DNA of 64,000 bases from JAKFEW01 sp036675505 (GCA_036675505.1 JAKFEW010000050.1:5723-69722); one strand, 5' to 3'. Positions 18,501-27,048 are shown, numbered from the stretch's first letter. Made by a program: numbers and translations. The notes: a model not told the origin generated them from the letters alone.

Positions 18501-19323
18501 CGATGACGCCCGGGTAGAAGTAGAGCTTGTTCAGCGGATCGCGGGCGCTCGTGCTCGGCGCGTTGTGGAGACTCTTGCCCTTGTTGATGTAGGGGCGGTA
18601 GAGCTTGTCCCTGCCCTCGGAGAGGCGCGAGATGTAATGGAGCTGGATGTCGAGGCCCGAATTCTGGGCTTCGAACTTGGCCACGGCCGCCTCGAACTCC
18701 CGGCGCGCTTCCAGCGTGCTTGGGTAGTACTGGTTGTTGTCGTCCTTGCGATAGACGTGCGGCAGGTTCTCGATCGAGATCGCATAGACGTCGATCACCT
18801 GCTTCGGCCCGAGCGCCGCCGACGACGAGCGCAGCACGTTGGTCACCACCGCGAGCGGGTTGTTCGCGTCTTCGGGCAAGGGCGCCGTCTGCTTCTTGGC
18901 GGCGAACACCTTCACGGTCACGCGGCGCGCGTAGGGATCGCCCTCGACCGGGGCGACCTTGATCTCGCGGACGTACTTGTAGATACCGTTCGGCTTGTTC
19001 AGCACGGCCACGTTGCCGCTCAGCGCATCCTTGATCGGCGCGGGATCGATCGTGAGCTTGAAGTTGTAATCGCCGGAGAACTGGTCGATCGCGTCGAGCG
19101 AGCTCTGCGACTGGTACGCCGCCAACTCCTCCATGATCTGGAGGGCCTTCTGCATGGCGAAGGTCCTGTCGCGGTCGCTGTTGGAGGCGCGGAAGGTGGA
19201 CGTGATGAAGCCGCCGAGCGCCAGCATGACCGTGGCCGCCACGGAGGCCGCGACGAGCACCTCGATCAGGTTGACGCCGCGACGCGCGCGGAAGAACGAG
19301 AGCAGGAATCGCATCTTCGGCAC
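15544..19323 (-). CDS. Giant PilV-like prepilin, module 1
   Basis: 1259 residues. The leader MPKMRFLLSFFRARRG is 16 residues long, with cleavage before VNLIEVLVAASV and Glu at +5. After the single N-terminal helix the remaining 1200 residues are soluble and match no family I recognise; they would be displayed outside the cell at the tip or along a pilus. It is paralogous over its whole length to 23296-27048: shared blocks include SIENLPHV, RNAIVVNLHGELFP, LVTHPYRL, WTEQLQLVGDPRHNPY and a C-terminal region describing an Ig-like fold (SWNTSALPSGEYTLRVEAYR). It lies between PilX-like and PilW-like genes with a 4-base gap upstream. Confidence 0.85.
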   Translation of the reverse strand: MPKMRFLLSFFRARRGVNLIEVLVAASVAATVMLALGGFITSTFRASNSDRDRTFAMQKALQIMEELAAYQSQSSLDAIDQFSGDYNFKLTIDPAPIKDALSGNVAVLNKPNGIYKYVREIKVAPVEGDPYARRVTVKVFAAKKQTAPLPEDANNPLAVVTNVLRSSSAALGPKQVIDVYAISIENLPHVYRKDDNNQYYPSTLEARREFEAAVAKFEAQNSGLDIQLHYISRLSEGRDKLYRPYINKGKSLHNAPSTSARDPLNKLYFYPGVIGQTAEEQDPYYDPDGIKGRIAVGDASAVGQDVNAAAYAMADQYNHAVRYPEEFEQFSSANAPLQQPKMPADRTGTTVSDMSLRQFIEALNGGDASKDETWFRNAIVVNLHGELFPVIPLRNYSDPAKDPGADQTSKRAERRLVTHPYRLVTPIATQPVRLLVHPFMANGQKTPTADSSGHRDVMMDWSAGDHATSAKVTIKNLKPYLAANTLVDTVTPTTIDENDVKIEVVQREKHDGSPNRKSGYRRFQTWPTGSCVNFRHSGPHIAAHSGTDHHGGASSTSHGIGPFWTGNDLTIPIYDLDYDARMCDDTNGSGPYYGIRENSGAPDSDYLLHRMQYFPDPFLPFLDVANGNNYPRNTARVIIEFNMQATGTWDASGQCFEVQTALETMAGWPAEGDPALSKTWFYTDKAVSTWNDTKKLYWDSTADAPAIPWTEQLQLVGDPRHNPYQDVRAHGTYNPYFSYFQHKTGTGAFVTEKSVYFKDVVTNDTTDSAQCMDAANPLVLLAPLAERPPIVATTRYDVGFPNTDDEWHGTKVNMPAYLRMWRNAILRNNLVFVNMGGEPARFAGLGGEFELNNYINDIGELEIADTPYDLSPDTDAGTDSEELFGGLTRLIERQGGDGWYAKPWIGELYPSDKWTQWNSKGNLDAGSDLMRENVSGITNWSWATDNSDTNNKHHVDDHVSLATLLNAEDSAGSGPIEFEEGGSKGSMTATGKTAASALRQKLALGIRSKWGYKLSGADTADQPTHWLQAPFASERLLMNWLDTGESPPGFFTQDSQSGVYAVAPILLEDSGTTSTSRKGIVLPVTLKPEKAADVATIFEVGLTSAIAAYFDGTNNALTINHVRPTTRVKVIEPKPDETLPDTYTVKWYSRPAKVDGSEFSPFYAFNPTNTPPIVHFLKYKGPDGVWRNRSGGIATPGEIDIPTTLSIASAAYPSPVTYSWNTSALPSGEYTLRVEAYRKIGTYIDRTHHAFHELKVKLD

Positions 19324-19327
19324 CCCT

Positions 19328-20665
19328 TCAGAAGCTGTACGTGGTGCTGGCGTCGTCCACCGAACGGATCGTCGAGCGCTCCATTCGATAGGCCCCGAGC
19401 GCCTGCCCGACGTTCGCCAGGGTATCTGGCGAATACAAGATCCGCGGCTGCTTGCCCGAATCCGCGTCCATCTTCACGTGGCCGCCCACCATCACGCTGC
19501 CGGTGATGGTCGCCGTATTCTTCAGCGTGAAATCGCCCGTCACGATGACGAGGCCGTCCCAGCTCTGAAGCGCCGACGCGCCGTCGATGGTGAGGTTGCC
19601 CGCCACGAACAGGATGCCGCCGCCGTTCAGGGGCTTGCCGGCGTTGAAGGTGAAGTTCGTGCTCGATTTGCCCTTCATGTAAAGCAGGCTCATGGGCGGC
19701 TGATCGAGCGGCACGTCCGTCACCGCCGTGTAAACGTTGTTGGCCATGTACTCGACCTCGCTCGCGCTGCCGACGCCGAAGACATACTGGAGGTGGTCGG
19801 CGAGCGAGGAAGAGATGGTGGTGTCGGGCGCGGGGTTCGACGCGCAGCTCACCAGCGTCAACTCGTAGTCTTGCCCCGAGAGGTCGCCCGTGCGGAGCTG
19901 GTAGCCCTTGGCGCCGGCGCCGTTGATCAATGGCTCGGTGCCGTCGGACCCCTGGACGAAATCGACGTCGACCGAGGAGAGGCCCGCGCCCCAGCCGTAG
20001 AGGGCCGCCTGGCGGAACTTCATCGGCGACGATTTCACCTCGGCCTCGAGCGTCATGACGTCCTGGATCGGCGTCGGGTTGCCGGTGGGCGAGAACGCGT
20101 CCGTCGTGACCTTGCGCTGGAAGACGTAGGCCCGGCTGCGGATGCGCCAGATCGAGCCCGGCTTGTCCATCGCGCCGCGCTGGGCGCTGATGTCTTCGGC
20201 CGTCCAGGTGATCGGGCCCGGCGAATAAAGGGGCGAGCCGGGTCCCGCGATCGAGACGCCGGACCGGGTCGGTGCCGGGTTCGGCTGGCTCGCGGAACGG
20301 CCCACCTCGTAGCGGCCCCAGAGGCTCTTGCCCGCATCGATCACGAACTCGCTGACCAGCCCGAGCTGCTGCTCGTCGGCCTTCGTCTCGTTCTCCTCGT
20401 CGGGGAAGGCCGTCAGGCTGACCGAACGTGGGTCGAAGACCTCGACGGGCTGGACGTTCTGCTTCTGCATCCAGAACGTCGCATGGGTGATGCCGGCCAG
20501 CGCCACGTTGTAGACCTGGGCGTTGGACTTCGACTTCCGCCCGGCCTTCATCGCCTGGGTCGTAAATTGGATGCCCGCCACGAGGAACGCCGTCGTAAAG
20601 ATGGCGAACACCAGGACGTTTACCAGCGCCAGGCCCGAACGCGCCTGCAGCTTCATCGCGCTCAT
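19328..20665 (-). CDS. PilX-like pilus assembly protein, module 1
   Basis: 445 residues. The ATG at 20665 is preceded by GGGGTGATC, complementary to the 16S 3' end, so the longer frame from 20752 is rejected. The N-terminus SGLALVNVLVFAIFTTAFLVAG resembles the PilX N-terminal helix (RGxALL) and, as usual for PilX, lacks the Gly-Phe-Glu prepilin pattern. The C-terminal 120 residues have short repeated strands (GGGILFVAGNLTIDG, TATITGSVMVGGHVKM) suggesting a beta-helix or bactofilin-like solenoid. Paralogue of 27045-28394, with the same LWGRYEV and WTAEDIS/WTAEDVS blocks. First gene of module 1. Confidence 0.82.
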   Translation of the reverse strand: MSAMKLQARSGLALVNVLVFAIFTTAFLVAGIQFTTQAMKAGRKSKSNAQVYNVALAGITHATFWMQKQNVQPVEVFDPRSVSLTAFPDEENETKADEQQLGLVSEFVIDAGKSLWGRYEVGRSASQPNPAPTRSGVSIAGPGSPLYSPGPITWTAEDISAQRGAMDKPGSIWRIRSRAYVFQRKVTTDAFSPTGNPTPIQDVMTLEAEVKSSPMKFRQAALYGWGAGLSSVDVDFVQGSDGTEPLINGAGAKGYQLRTGDLSGQDYELTLVSCASNPAPDTTISSSLADHLQYVFGVGSASEVEYMANNVYTAVTDVPLDQPPMSLLYMKGKSSTNFTFNAGKPLNGGGILFVAGNLTIDGASALQSWDGLVIVTGDFTLKNTATITGSVMVGGHVKMDADSGKQPRILYSPDTLANVGQALGAYRMERSTIRSVDDASTTYSF

Positions 20666-20748
20666 GACGATCACCCCAATCGACACCACTTCATGTGATC
20701 TATTACCCGGCGCAACCGAGCGCCAATCACCGCCACCGCGCGATGCGT

Positions 20749-22086
20749 TCACTCCTTTGGTGCTTCGTCCTTGGGGACTCCCACCGCCCCTTCATCCTTG
20801 CCCTCGCCTTTACCTTCGTCCAGGCTGGGCGGGGTGAGGATGACGTCTCGGCCATTCTCGGCCAAGGTGGTCCCGCCGGCGTCGAGCGCACGCACCTCCA
20901 CGCCCGCGGCCGTGGAGTTCAGGATGATGGTGAGCGGCTCCGTCGCCGGCCCGTTGAGGACGAGCTTAAGCGGTGGGTTCATCTTCTTGAGATCGAGGCC
21001 CTGCGCCTTGATTTGTTCGATCACTTGATCGACCGTGTCAGGCGGCCGGCCGGTACGGCCCTGGATGGCGATCGTGGCTGCCTGGACGATCTTCATCTCG
21101 TCGCGCAGCGACGCATTGGCCTCATCCGGGGTGAGGCGCGGTCGCCCGTCGCCGAGCAACATGTACGCGGCGGCGCCGAATAGCAGCAGACCGCCGATCA
21201 CGAAAACCATCGCCGGCGGCCCGGGCTTCTTCTTGGCAGCCTGTGAAGCCAACGGCCCGCTCTTGCCGGGCGGTCGGTAGCCGGGCTGGCCGGGCTTGGG
21301 CGGCGTGAGCGGCGCCTTCTTGGGCGCCGGTGCCCCACCCGCGGGCGCGGGCGCCTCGGCGAGGTTCCCCGTCGTGGCCTTGGACGTGGGCCTGGGCGGT
21401 GCCTTGGCTGGATCGAGCTTGCCGGTCGCGGGCCGCGGCGCCTGCTTGGCCGCCGACACCTTCGCCATGCCGAGCGTGCGGCAGCGGTCGCAGAAGGGCG
21501 TGTTGTCGAGGCACAGCCGGCAATAATCGAGGTTGCAGCTCTCGCACTTGGCCGCCGACACCATGCTTTCGTGGCGCGAGCAGTGGGGCAGGTTGCGGCA
21601 CTCGACGCAGAGGTCGTAGAGGTCGAGGCAGTAGGGGCAGACCTTCTTGCGGCAGTTCGTGCAGGCGGCCGTCAGCTGCTGGCCGTCGTGCTCGGCGCAG
21701 AAGCCCGCCTTGCTCGCGGGCTTCGAGCCGGCCGACGGCGCCTTGGCCCCGTTGGCAGGCGCGCCCTTGGCCGCCGCCGCGGGCTTGGCCAGGCTGCCGG
21801 TCGTGGCCTTGGCGGGGGGCTTCTGGGGTGCAGCCGGCTTCTGAGGCGCCGCAGGCCTGGGCGCACCCGACTTGCCCGCCGCCGCGGCCTGCGGCGCGGG
21901 CGCCGCCGACTCCATGCGCGCCTGCCGGCTGGCCTCGTTCGTGGCCTTCCGGGCGTTGCTCATCTCGAGGCACATCCCGCACATGCCGTCGGCGCCGAAC
22001 TCCTGGCACTTGCCGCAGATCGACGACTTGCAGACGACGCAGGTGGCGACGGCCTCGGTATCTTCGTGGTAGTCGCAAAGGGCCAT
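20749..22086 (-). CDS. Membrane protein with three B-box-like zinc fingers
   Basis: 445 residues. Three treble-clef-like units each read Cx2H...Cx2C...Cx2C...Cx2C: residues 4-39 (C4, H7, C16, C19, C24, C27, C36, C39), 130-163 and 169-202, resembling B-box zinc fingers. They are joined by long Ala/Pro/Lys linkers. A transmembrane helix spans about 292-312, so the fingers should be cytoplasmic. The outer C-terminal part (about 320-425) starts with LRDEMKIVQAATIAIQGRTG, which recalls the helix and RTGxPP turn of GspG-type pseudopilins; that likeness is my inference. The gene lies between the two pilin modules and reads in the same direction. Function unknown; a link to pilus assembly is suggested only by position. 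Confidence 0.78.
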   Translation of the reverse strand: MALCDYHEDTEAVATCVVCKSSICGKCQEFGADGMCGMCLEMSNARKATNEASRQARMESAAPAPQAAAAGKSGAPRPAAPQKPAAPQKPPAKATTGSLAKPAAAAKGAPANGAKAPSAGSKPASKAGFCAEHDGQQLTAACTNCRKKVCPYCLDLYDLCVECRNLPHCSRHESMVSAAKCESCNLDYCRLCLDNTPFCDRCRTLGMAKVSAAKQAPRPATGKLDPAKAPPRPTSKATTGNLAEAPAPAGGAPAPKKAPLTPPKPGQPGYRPPGKSGPLASQAAKKKPGPPAMVFVIGGLLLFGAAAYMLLGDGRPRLTPDEANASLRDEMKIVQAATIAIQGRTGRPPDTVDQVIEQIKAQGLDLKKMNPPLKLVLNGPATEPLTIILNSTAAGVEVRALDAGGTTLAENGRDVILTPPSLDEGKGEGKDEGAVGVPKDEAPKE

Positions 22087-22133
22087 GGTGCGCGCTTCCT
22101 GAGCAGGCCGGCAGATGCGCCGGCACCATGGCT

Positions 22134-22139
22134 ATTCTA
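22134..22139 (-). promoter_or_regulatory. Possible -10 box before the zinc-finger gene
   Basis: Minus strand TAGAAT, about 48 bases upstream of the start at 22086, in the 77-base gap after the module 2 PilW-like gene. No convincing -35 hexamer is present. A GCCGGC...GCCGGC inverted repeat lies just downstream in the leader (about 22107-22124), and a CCGT-GGCC/GGCC-ACGG hairpin overlaps the upstream side. Confidence 0.35.
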
Positions 22140-22163
22140 CCCCGTGGCCCTGCGGCCAAACGG

Positions 22164-23324
22164 CTAGAAGTCGGCCACCTGCACGATCTGCTGGAAAGTC
22201 TCGCCCACCATCACGTTCCCCGGCGAGGTGCGGGCGGCGAGCGACAGCCGCACGAGCACCTGGCGCTTGTCGGGCGGCCCGCCGATCAGCACCTCGAGGC
22301 CGAAGGGGTGGCGGTCGTCGTCGCGGGCGTAAGCCGGCACGTCGAGGCGGTCGACCGGCACGGGCGGCCGCGGCGAGGCGCCGGTCGTGTTGAAGGCCAC
22401 CATCGGGATGCCGAAGTTCTGGTTCATCGCGACGCTGAGCGGCGTGCGGAACTGGCCCTCCTCGATCGGGTCGGTCGGGTCGGGCGCCAGGCCGAGGTGG
22501 TCGGGGCCCGCCGCGAGCTCGTAGACCGCGGCGCCGGCTTCGTTGGCGTCGAGGGCGATCGCCCCCGGGTGCTTCGTCGCGAGCTCCGCGAGCCGCTCGT
22601 CGATGAACGCGTCGGCGCCAGGCCCGCCGGCCGCCTTGAGCTGCCTGAGCCAGTCGATCACCTCGCGGGCGTCGAGATACGGCTGGCTGCGGAAGTGCAT
22701 CAGCTGGTAGACGAATTCGTCCGGCACGCGCACGCGCTGCCCGTGCGGCAGGGCGCGGTGGGCCAGGAAATACAGGTGCAGCCGCAGGGCGGCGAACTGG
22801 ATCGTGTGCGTGCCGAAGACGTCGCGCTGCAAATCGCGGCCGGGCGGATCCGCGATCGGGGTCTTGGGCTCGGTGGTGGCGAAGAAGAGCGCGTTGCCGA
22901 CCGCGTCGGGGTCGAAGTCCGGGTTGGCGGTGCCTGAGGCGTCCTTGATCCAGAAGGAGCCTTTGAGCCGGATGTCGGCCAGCCGCATCTCCTCCCGCTC
23001 GATGCCCGGGCTGAGCTTGCCCGGCCCGTCGTAGTACGGGACGATCGGCAGGCGCTCGATGAAGGTGTCGGCGGTGTGGCCGCGGCCGAACAGGTGCCGG
23101 CTCTGGTGGAGGTTCTTGTAGATCTCCGAGATGGCCTGGGCGCCGGCCACCTTGAGGATGCTCCCGCCCACGGTCATCGCCTTGGCCTTGTTGGCGGCCA
23201 TGTAGGCCTGGGCCACGATGCCGAGCACGACGACGCCGATGCCGGTGGCGATGACGATTTCGAGCAGGGTGAACCCTTTTTTCCCTGGCGTGCGATCAGC
23301 GGACAAGGGTGACGGGGATTTCAT
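22164..23324 (-). CDS. PilW-like prepilin, module 2
   Basis: 386 residues. Prepilin signal GKKG^FTLLEIVIATGIGVVVLG with cleavage after Gly17 and Glu at +5. Residues 40-75 (AANKAKAMTVGGSILKVAG, IYKNLHQSRHLFGRG) and the C-terminus (VLVRLSLAARTSPGNVMVGE) are clearly homologous to the module 1 protein at 14340-15578. It overlaps the end of the giant prepilin gene by 29 bases, as in module 1. Expected role: minor pilin or pseudopilin. Confidence 0.85.
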   Translation of the reverse strand: MKSPSPLSADRTPGKKGFTLLEIVIATGIGVVVLGIVAQAYMAANKAKAMTVGGSILKVAGAQAISEIYKNLHQSRHLFGRGHTADTFIERLPIVPYYDGPGKLSPGIEREEMRLADIRLKGSFWIKDASGTANPDFDPDAVGNALFFATTEPKTPIADPPGRDLQRDVFGTHTIQFAALRLHLYFLAHRALPHGQRVRVPDEFVYQLMHFRSQPYLDAREVIDWLRQLKAAGGPGADAFIDERLAELATKHPGAIALDANEAGAAVYELAAGPDHLGLAPDPTDPIEEGQFRTPLSVAMNQNFGIPMVAFNTTGASPRPPVPVDRLDVPAYARDDDRHPFGLEVLIGGPPDKRQVLVRLSLAARTSPGNVMVGETFQQIVQVADF

Positions 23325-26300
23325 GATAGGCGTAGTGCGTCCCCACGATCGTGGTCCCGTCGGCGCGGTACGCCTCGACCCTGAGCAAATATTGCCCGGC
23401 CGGCAGGCCGGTGGTGTCCCAGCTCAACGACACAGGCTCCGGGTACGCCGGCTTGTTCGGGATCGGCTTCACGTCCGCGTGCGCGACCGGCTGCCCCTCC
23501 GCCACCGCCACGCCGCCGAACGCGGCGCCGCCGGCGTTCGTCACCGTCCCGGCCGTGCGGGCGAGCGTCCAGGGCCCGTTCTCGGTCTGGTTGCGGTACT
23601 TCACGAAGTAGACCACGTCGAGCGGCCCGCCATCGGCCGGCGCGGTGTCCATCGGGTAGGCGAACAGCGAGGAGTACGGCTTGCCGCTCCCCTTCACGCT
23701 GCGCGCGAACCAGCGGATCGGCACCGTGACGCCGTCGAGCAGCTGCCCGGTCGCGGGCTCCTTGATCTTCACGCGCGGCAGCGGCTTCACGTTGTGCGCG
23801 CCGATCGGCTGGCGCACGCCGTCGAAGTAAGCGCCGACGCTGGTCACGGCGGCAGCCTCCATCGTGGCGAGCAGCTGGGTCGGCGCGTCGGGGCGCAGGG
23901 TGTTCACGAGCACGATCGCCCGCCGGCTCGAGGCCGGCTCCTTGAGCAGCAGCGGCGCGCTCGCGTGGGCCCCGTCGGTGCCGTCCTGGTCGAAGTACGC
24001 CCGCGGCGAGAACGGCTTGTTCAGCCACTCGAAGGCGAGGTGCGGCGTGTAAGGGGCCTGCGACCACTCGGGCGGCCTGTCGCCGCCGTCCTGCACGACG
24101 CCCGCGTCGGCCGTGAGGCTCGGCATCAGCGAGACGTGCAGCGCGGCGGCCATCGCGACGCCGGTGTCGGTCACGCGGCCGCGCGCGCCATCGAGCGCGA
24201 CCGCGGGCGGGGAGCCCGCGCCGTCCGCCACGGCGTTGAGGAACGAGGCCAGGCCGAAGGTGCCGTCGACGGCGCGGTGGTCGTGCGCCTTGGCCTTGTC
24301 GGTGCCGGCCGGCCAGTGGGCGAGCTCGTCGACCGAGCGGCGGCGGAACGTCCCGGCCGGCAGGTTGCCGGTCGTGACCCACGCCTCGGCCTGGTCGGGC
24401 GGGTACAGCTCGCCGAGCCAGGGCTTGGCGTACCATTCGTCGCCGCCGTCGCGCGCGATCCAGGCGCGGCGATCGCCGGTCAGCTCGTCGGCCTCGTGGT
24501 CGGTCGCGCCGCTGCCGCCATAGGGCTTCTTCGAGACGTGCACGGGGTCGCCCGCGCCCACCACGCCGTCGAGCGCGAACTCGCCGCCGAGGCCGAGCAG
24601 CCGTGCCGGCGCGCCGCTCGCGTTCACGAACACCATGTCGTGGCGCAGCAGCACCTCGCGCCAGAGCCTGAAGTAGGCCGGGGCGTCCACCTTCACGCCG
24701 CCCCAGGCGTCCGCCGTGCCCGCGAACGCGGCCGGCTGCGCCACCGCGAGCAAGCCCGCGTAGGGGTTCGCCTCGTCCAGGTCGCCCGTGACGCCCTTGT
24801 AGACTTCCTCGCCCGCCGTGAAGTCGCTGAAATACGGGTTGTACAGGCCGTTCTGGCGCACGTCGAGGTAAGGGTTGTGGCGCGGGTCGCCCACCAGCTG
24901 CAGCTGCTCGGTCCACGGCACGGCGGGGCGATCGCCCGCGAGCTGCCAGTAGAGCTTCCGCACCGGATCCCAGTCCGCGCCCGCCACCGTGTGGATCCAG
25001 GTCCGGCTGGTGGCCGGGTCGCGGGTGCCCGCGGCGGGGAACACGCCGTCGGCCTTCATCAGCTGAGTCAGCACCTCGAAGCGGCGGCGCGCGGCCGCGT
25101 CGGTCAGCTTGAACTCGATCACCGCGCGCGCCGTATTGCGCGGCTGGGTCTGGCCGCTCGCGGCCGTGAGGAACGGCAGCAGCGGGTCCGGGAGGTACTG
25201 CAGCCCATGCAGGCGGTAGGCCGGGTCGTCCTTGATGCCGTAATAGGTGGTGCCGGCCTTGGTCTCATGCGCGTCGTAGTCCACGTCGCGCAGCTGGACC
25301 ACGAGGTCGTCGCCGTCGAAGGTGGGATCCGCCCCGCCGCCATGCCCGGCCAACGCCCGCACGTGAGGGCCTGAATGATTCTTGCGACTCGCGTCGGCCT
25401 CGACGTCGGCCGCGGCGGGCCAGGCGGTCTTCACCTGGTAGGCGGCCTCGTCGCAGGTCTCGCAGGCGCCGTTGTTGACCCGCTCGCGCTGCACCACCCG
25501 GATCGTCACGTCGTCAGCGGTCGCGGCCCCGCTCGCGAGCGGATCGAGCTTGGCGAGGTACGGCTTGATGCCCTTCACCACGATCCGCGCCGCGCGCGCG
25601 TGGTCCGGGAACGTGCCCGCGAAGCTCACATGGTGGTCAGCACCCGGCGCGAACGGCGTGTTCGAGCCGTCGGCCATGTAGGGATGCACGAGGAGCCTCA
25701 CGGTGTCGGTCTCCGGCACGAAGGCGAGCTTGTAGGGGTGGGTCACCAGCCGGCGCTTGCGCGCCTCGGCGTCCGTGGCCGCGGGGTCCTGGGCGGCGTC
25801 CGACCAGTTGCGCAGCGGCACCACCGGGAACAGCTCGCCGTGCAGGTTCACGACGATCGCGTTGCGCATCGCCCCGGGCGCGGCGCTCAGCGCCTGCTCG
25901 AGGAACTGCCGCAGGCTGAGTTCCGCGCCCGCGGGCACGATCGGCTCGCCGGCCGCGTTCTGCTCCTCGCCGAGGCGCACGGCGTGGTTGTACTGGTCGC
26001 AGGCCGGGTAGCCGCCCTGCGCGGCCGCGCCGCCGGCGCCCGTCACGCCGCCGAGCGCCACGTTCGCGCCCATCATGCGCGGATCGAAGTAGCGCGGGCT
26101 GTCGGCGCCGTCGGTCAGGCGGCCGGGGTAGTAATACACGCGCTCGAGCGCATCGCGCGTGCCGCCCATGAGCGGCTGACCATCGTTGACGTAGGGCCGG
26201 TAATGGGCGTCGCGGCCCACCGAAAGCCGCGAGACGTAGTGAACGCGGAAGCCGAGCCAGGGGTTCTTCGACTCGAGCTGGCGCAGCGCGGCCTCGAAGT

Positions 26301-27048
26301 AGCGCCGGGCGTCGGGCGCCGAGGGCGCGAACTGCGTGCCGTCCGGCTTGCGCATCACGTGGGGCAGGTTCTCGATCGAGAGCGCGTAGACGTCGAGGAT
26401 CTGGCGCGGGCCGACCCGCGCCGCGTTCAGCCGGATGATGTTGCTGACCACCGCCAGCGGCTTCGCCTTCACAGGCACTTTGGCCACGCGGTCCTTCTCG
26501 GCGTAGAAGACCTCGACCGTCACCTGGCGCGCGAACTCGTCGCCCGGCACCGGCGTGCTCGAGATGCGGCGGACGTACTTGTAGTAGCCGCCGACGCGCG
26601 GGTTGCCGGAGAGCGCGTCCTCGGGCTGGCCCTCGCGCGTGGTGGTGAGGAGGAACTGCGCGCCGTCGGCGGCGAAGCCGTCCACGCCGCGGTCCAGCGC
26701 CGCGTCGGCCTTGTGGGCCGAGACTTCCTCCATGATCTGGAGCGCCTTCTGGAGCGCGAAGGTGCGGTCCTGTTCCTTGCCCGAGGCGCGGTAGGCCGAC
26801 GCGATGAACCCGCCCAGCGCCAACATCACCACCCCCGCCATGGAGGAGGCGATCAGCACTTCGATCAGGTTCGAGCCTCGGCGAGCCTTCAGTCGCTGCG
26901 CTCCTTCCAGCCGCCCCACCCACCCACCCCACGAGAGAGAGCTCAGATCCCGCTTCGCTTGGGCCTTCGGCCTCCGCTGCGCTCCTTCCAGCCGCCCCAC
27001 CCACCCACCCCACGAGAGAGATCTTTGATCCCGCTTCGCTCGTATCAT
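23296..27048 (-). CDS. Giant PilV-like prepilin, module 2; start uncertain
   Basis: 1250 residues if read from ATG at 27048, which overlaps the preceding stop as ATGA. The prepilin pattern is ARRG^SNLIEVLIASSM with Glu at +5. From 27048 the leader is 58 residues and contains a 27-residue tandem repeat (LSWGGWVGRLEGAQR twice), encoded by the 81-base-period DNA repeat at 26894-27040. Alternatives are GTG at 26919 (15-residue leader, close to the 16 of the paralogue) and CTG at 26892, which has AAGGAG 8 bases upstream and gives a standard short leader LKARRG. The mature part is homologous end to end to 15544-19323. Expected outside the cell as part of a pilus-like structure. Confidence 0.82.
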   Translation of the reverse strand: MIRAKRDQRSLSWGGWVGRLEGAQRRPKAQAKRDLSSLSWGGWVGRLEGAQRLKARRGSNLIEVLIASSMAGVVMLALGGFIASAYRASGKEQDRTFALQKALQIMEEVSAHKADAALDRGVDGFAADGAQFLLTTTREGQPEDALSGNPRVGGYYKYVRRISSTPVPGDEFARQVTVEVFYAEKDRVAKVPVKAKPLAVVSNIIRLNAARVGPRQILDVYALSIENLPHVMRKPDGTQFAPSAPDARRYFEAALRQLESKNPWLGFRVHYVSRLSVGRDAHYRPYVNDGQPLMGGTRDALERVYYYPGRLTDGADSPRYFDPRMMGANVALGGVTGAGGAAAQGGYPACDQYNHAVRLGEEQNAAGEPIVPAGAELSLRQFLEQALSAAPGAMRNAIVVNLHGELFPVVPLRNWSDAAQDPAATDAEARKRRLVTHPYKLAFVPETDTVRLLVHPYMADGSNTPFAPGADHHVSFAGTFPDHARAARIVVKGIKPYLAKLDPLASGAATADDVTIRVVQRERVNNGACETCDEAAYQVKTAWPAAADVEADASRKNHSGPHVRALAGHGGGADPTFDGDDLVVQLRDVDYDAHETKAGTTYYGIKDDPAYRLHGLQYLPDPLLPFLTAASGQTQPRNTARAVIEFKLTDAAARRRFEVLTQLMKADGVFPAAGTRDPATSRTWIHTVAGADWDPVRKLYWQLAGDRPAVPWTEQLQLVGDPRHNPYLDVRQNGLYNPYFSDFTAGEEVYKGVTGDLDEANPYAGLLAVAQPAAFAGTADAWGGVKVDAPAYFRLWREVLLRHDMVFVNASGAPARLLGLGGEFALDGVVGAGDPVHVSKKPYGGSGATDHEADELTGDRRAWIARDGGDEWYAKPWLGELYPPDQAEAWVTTGNLPAGTFRRRSVDELAHWPAGTDKAKAHDHRAVDGTFGLASFLNAVADGAGSPPAVALDGARGRVTDTGVAMAAALHVSLMPSLTADAGVVQDGGDRPPEWSQAPYTPHLAFEWLNKPFSPRAYFDQDGTDGAHASAPLLLKEPASSRRAIVLVNTLRPDAPTQLLATMEAAAVTSVGAYFDGVRQPIGAHNVKPLPRVKIKEPATGQLLDGVTVPIRWFARSVKGSGKPYSSLFAYPMDTAPADGGPLDVVYFVKYRNQTENGPWTLARTAGTVTNAGGAAFGGVAVAEGQPVAHADVKPIPNKPAYPEPVSLSWDTTGLPAGQYLLRVEAYRADGTTIVGTHYAYHEIPVTLVR
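26894..26959 (-). repeat. Dispersed GC-rich repeat, copy A
   Basis: 66 bases, 63 of which match copy B at 26975-27040; the two start 81 bases apart. On the minus strand the unit reads through a TGGGGTGGGTGGGTGGGGCGG core and then GGCTGGAAGGAGCGCAGCG, containing an AAGGAG ribosome-binding-type motif, shortly before the conserved prepilin cleavage site. A third, diverged copy precedes rpoA. Confidence 0.85.
26975..27040 (-). repeat. Dispersed GC-rich repeat, copy B
   Basis: Tandem partner of copy A with three mismatches in 66 bases, all in the short segment between GAGAGAGA and GATCCCG on the plus strand. It starts 5 bases after the ATG at 27048, so both copies lie either in the coding leader or, if a downstream start is used, in a 150-base intergenic leader. 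Confidence 0.85.
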
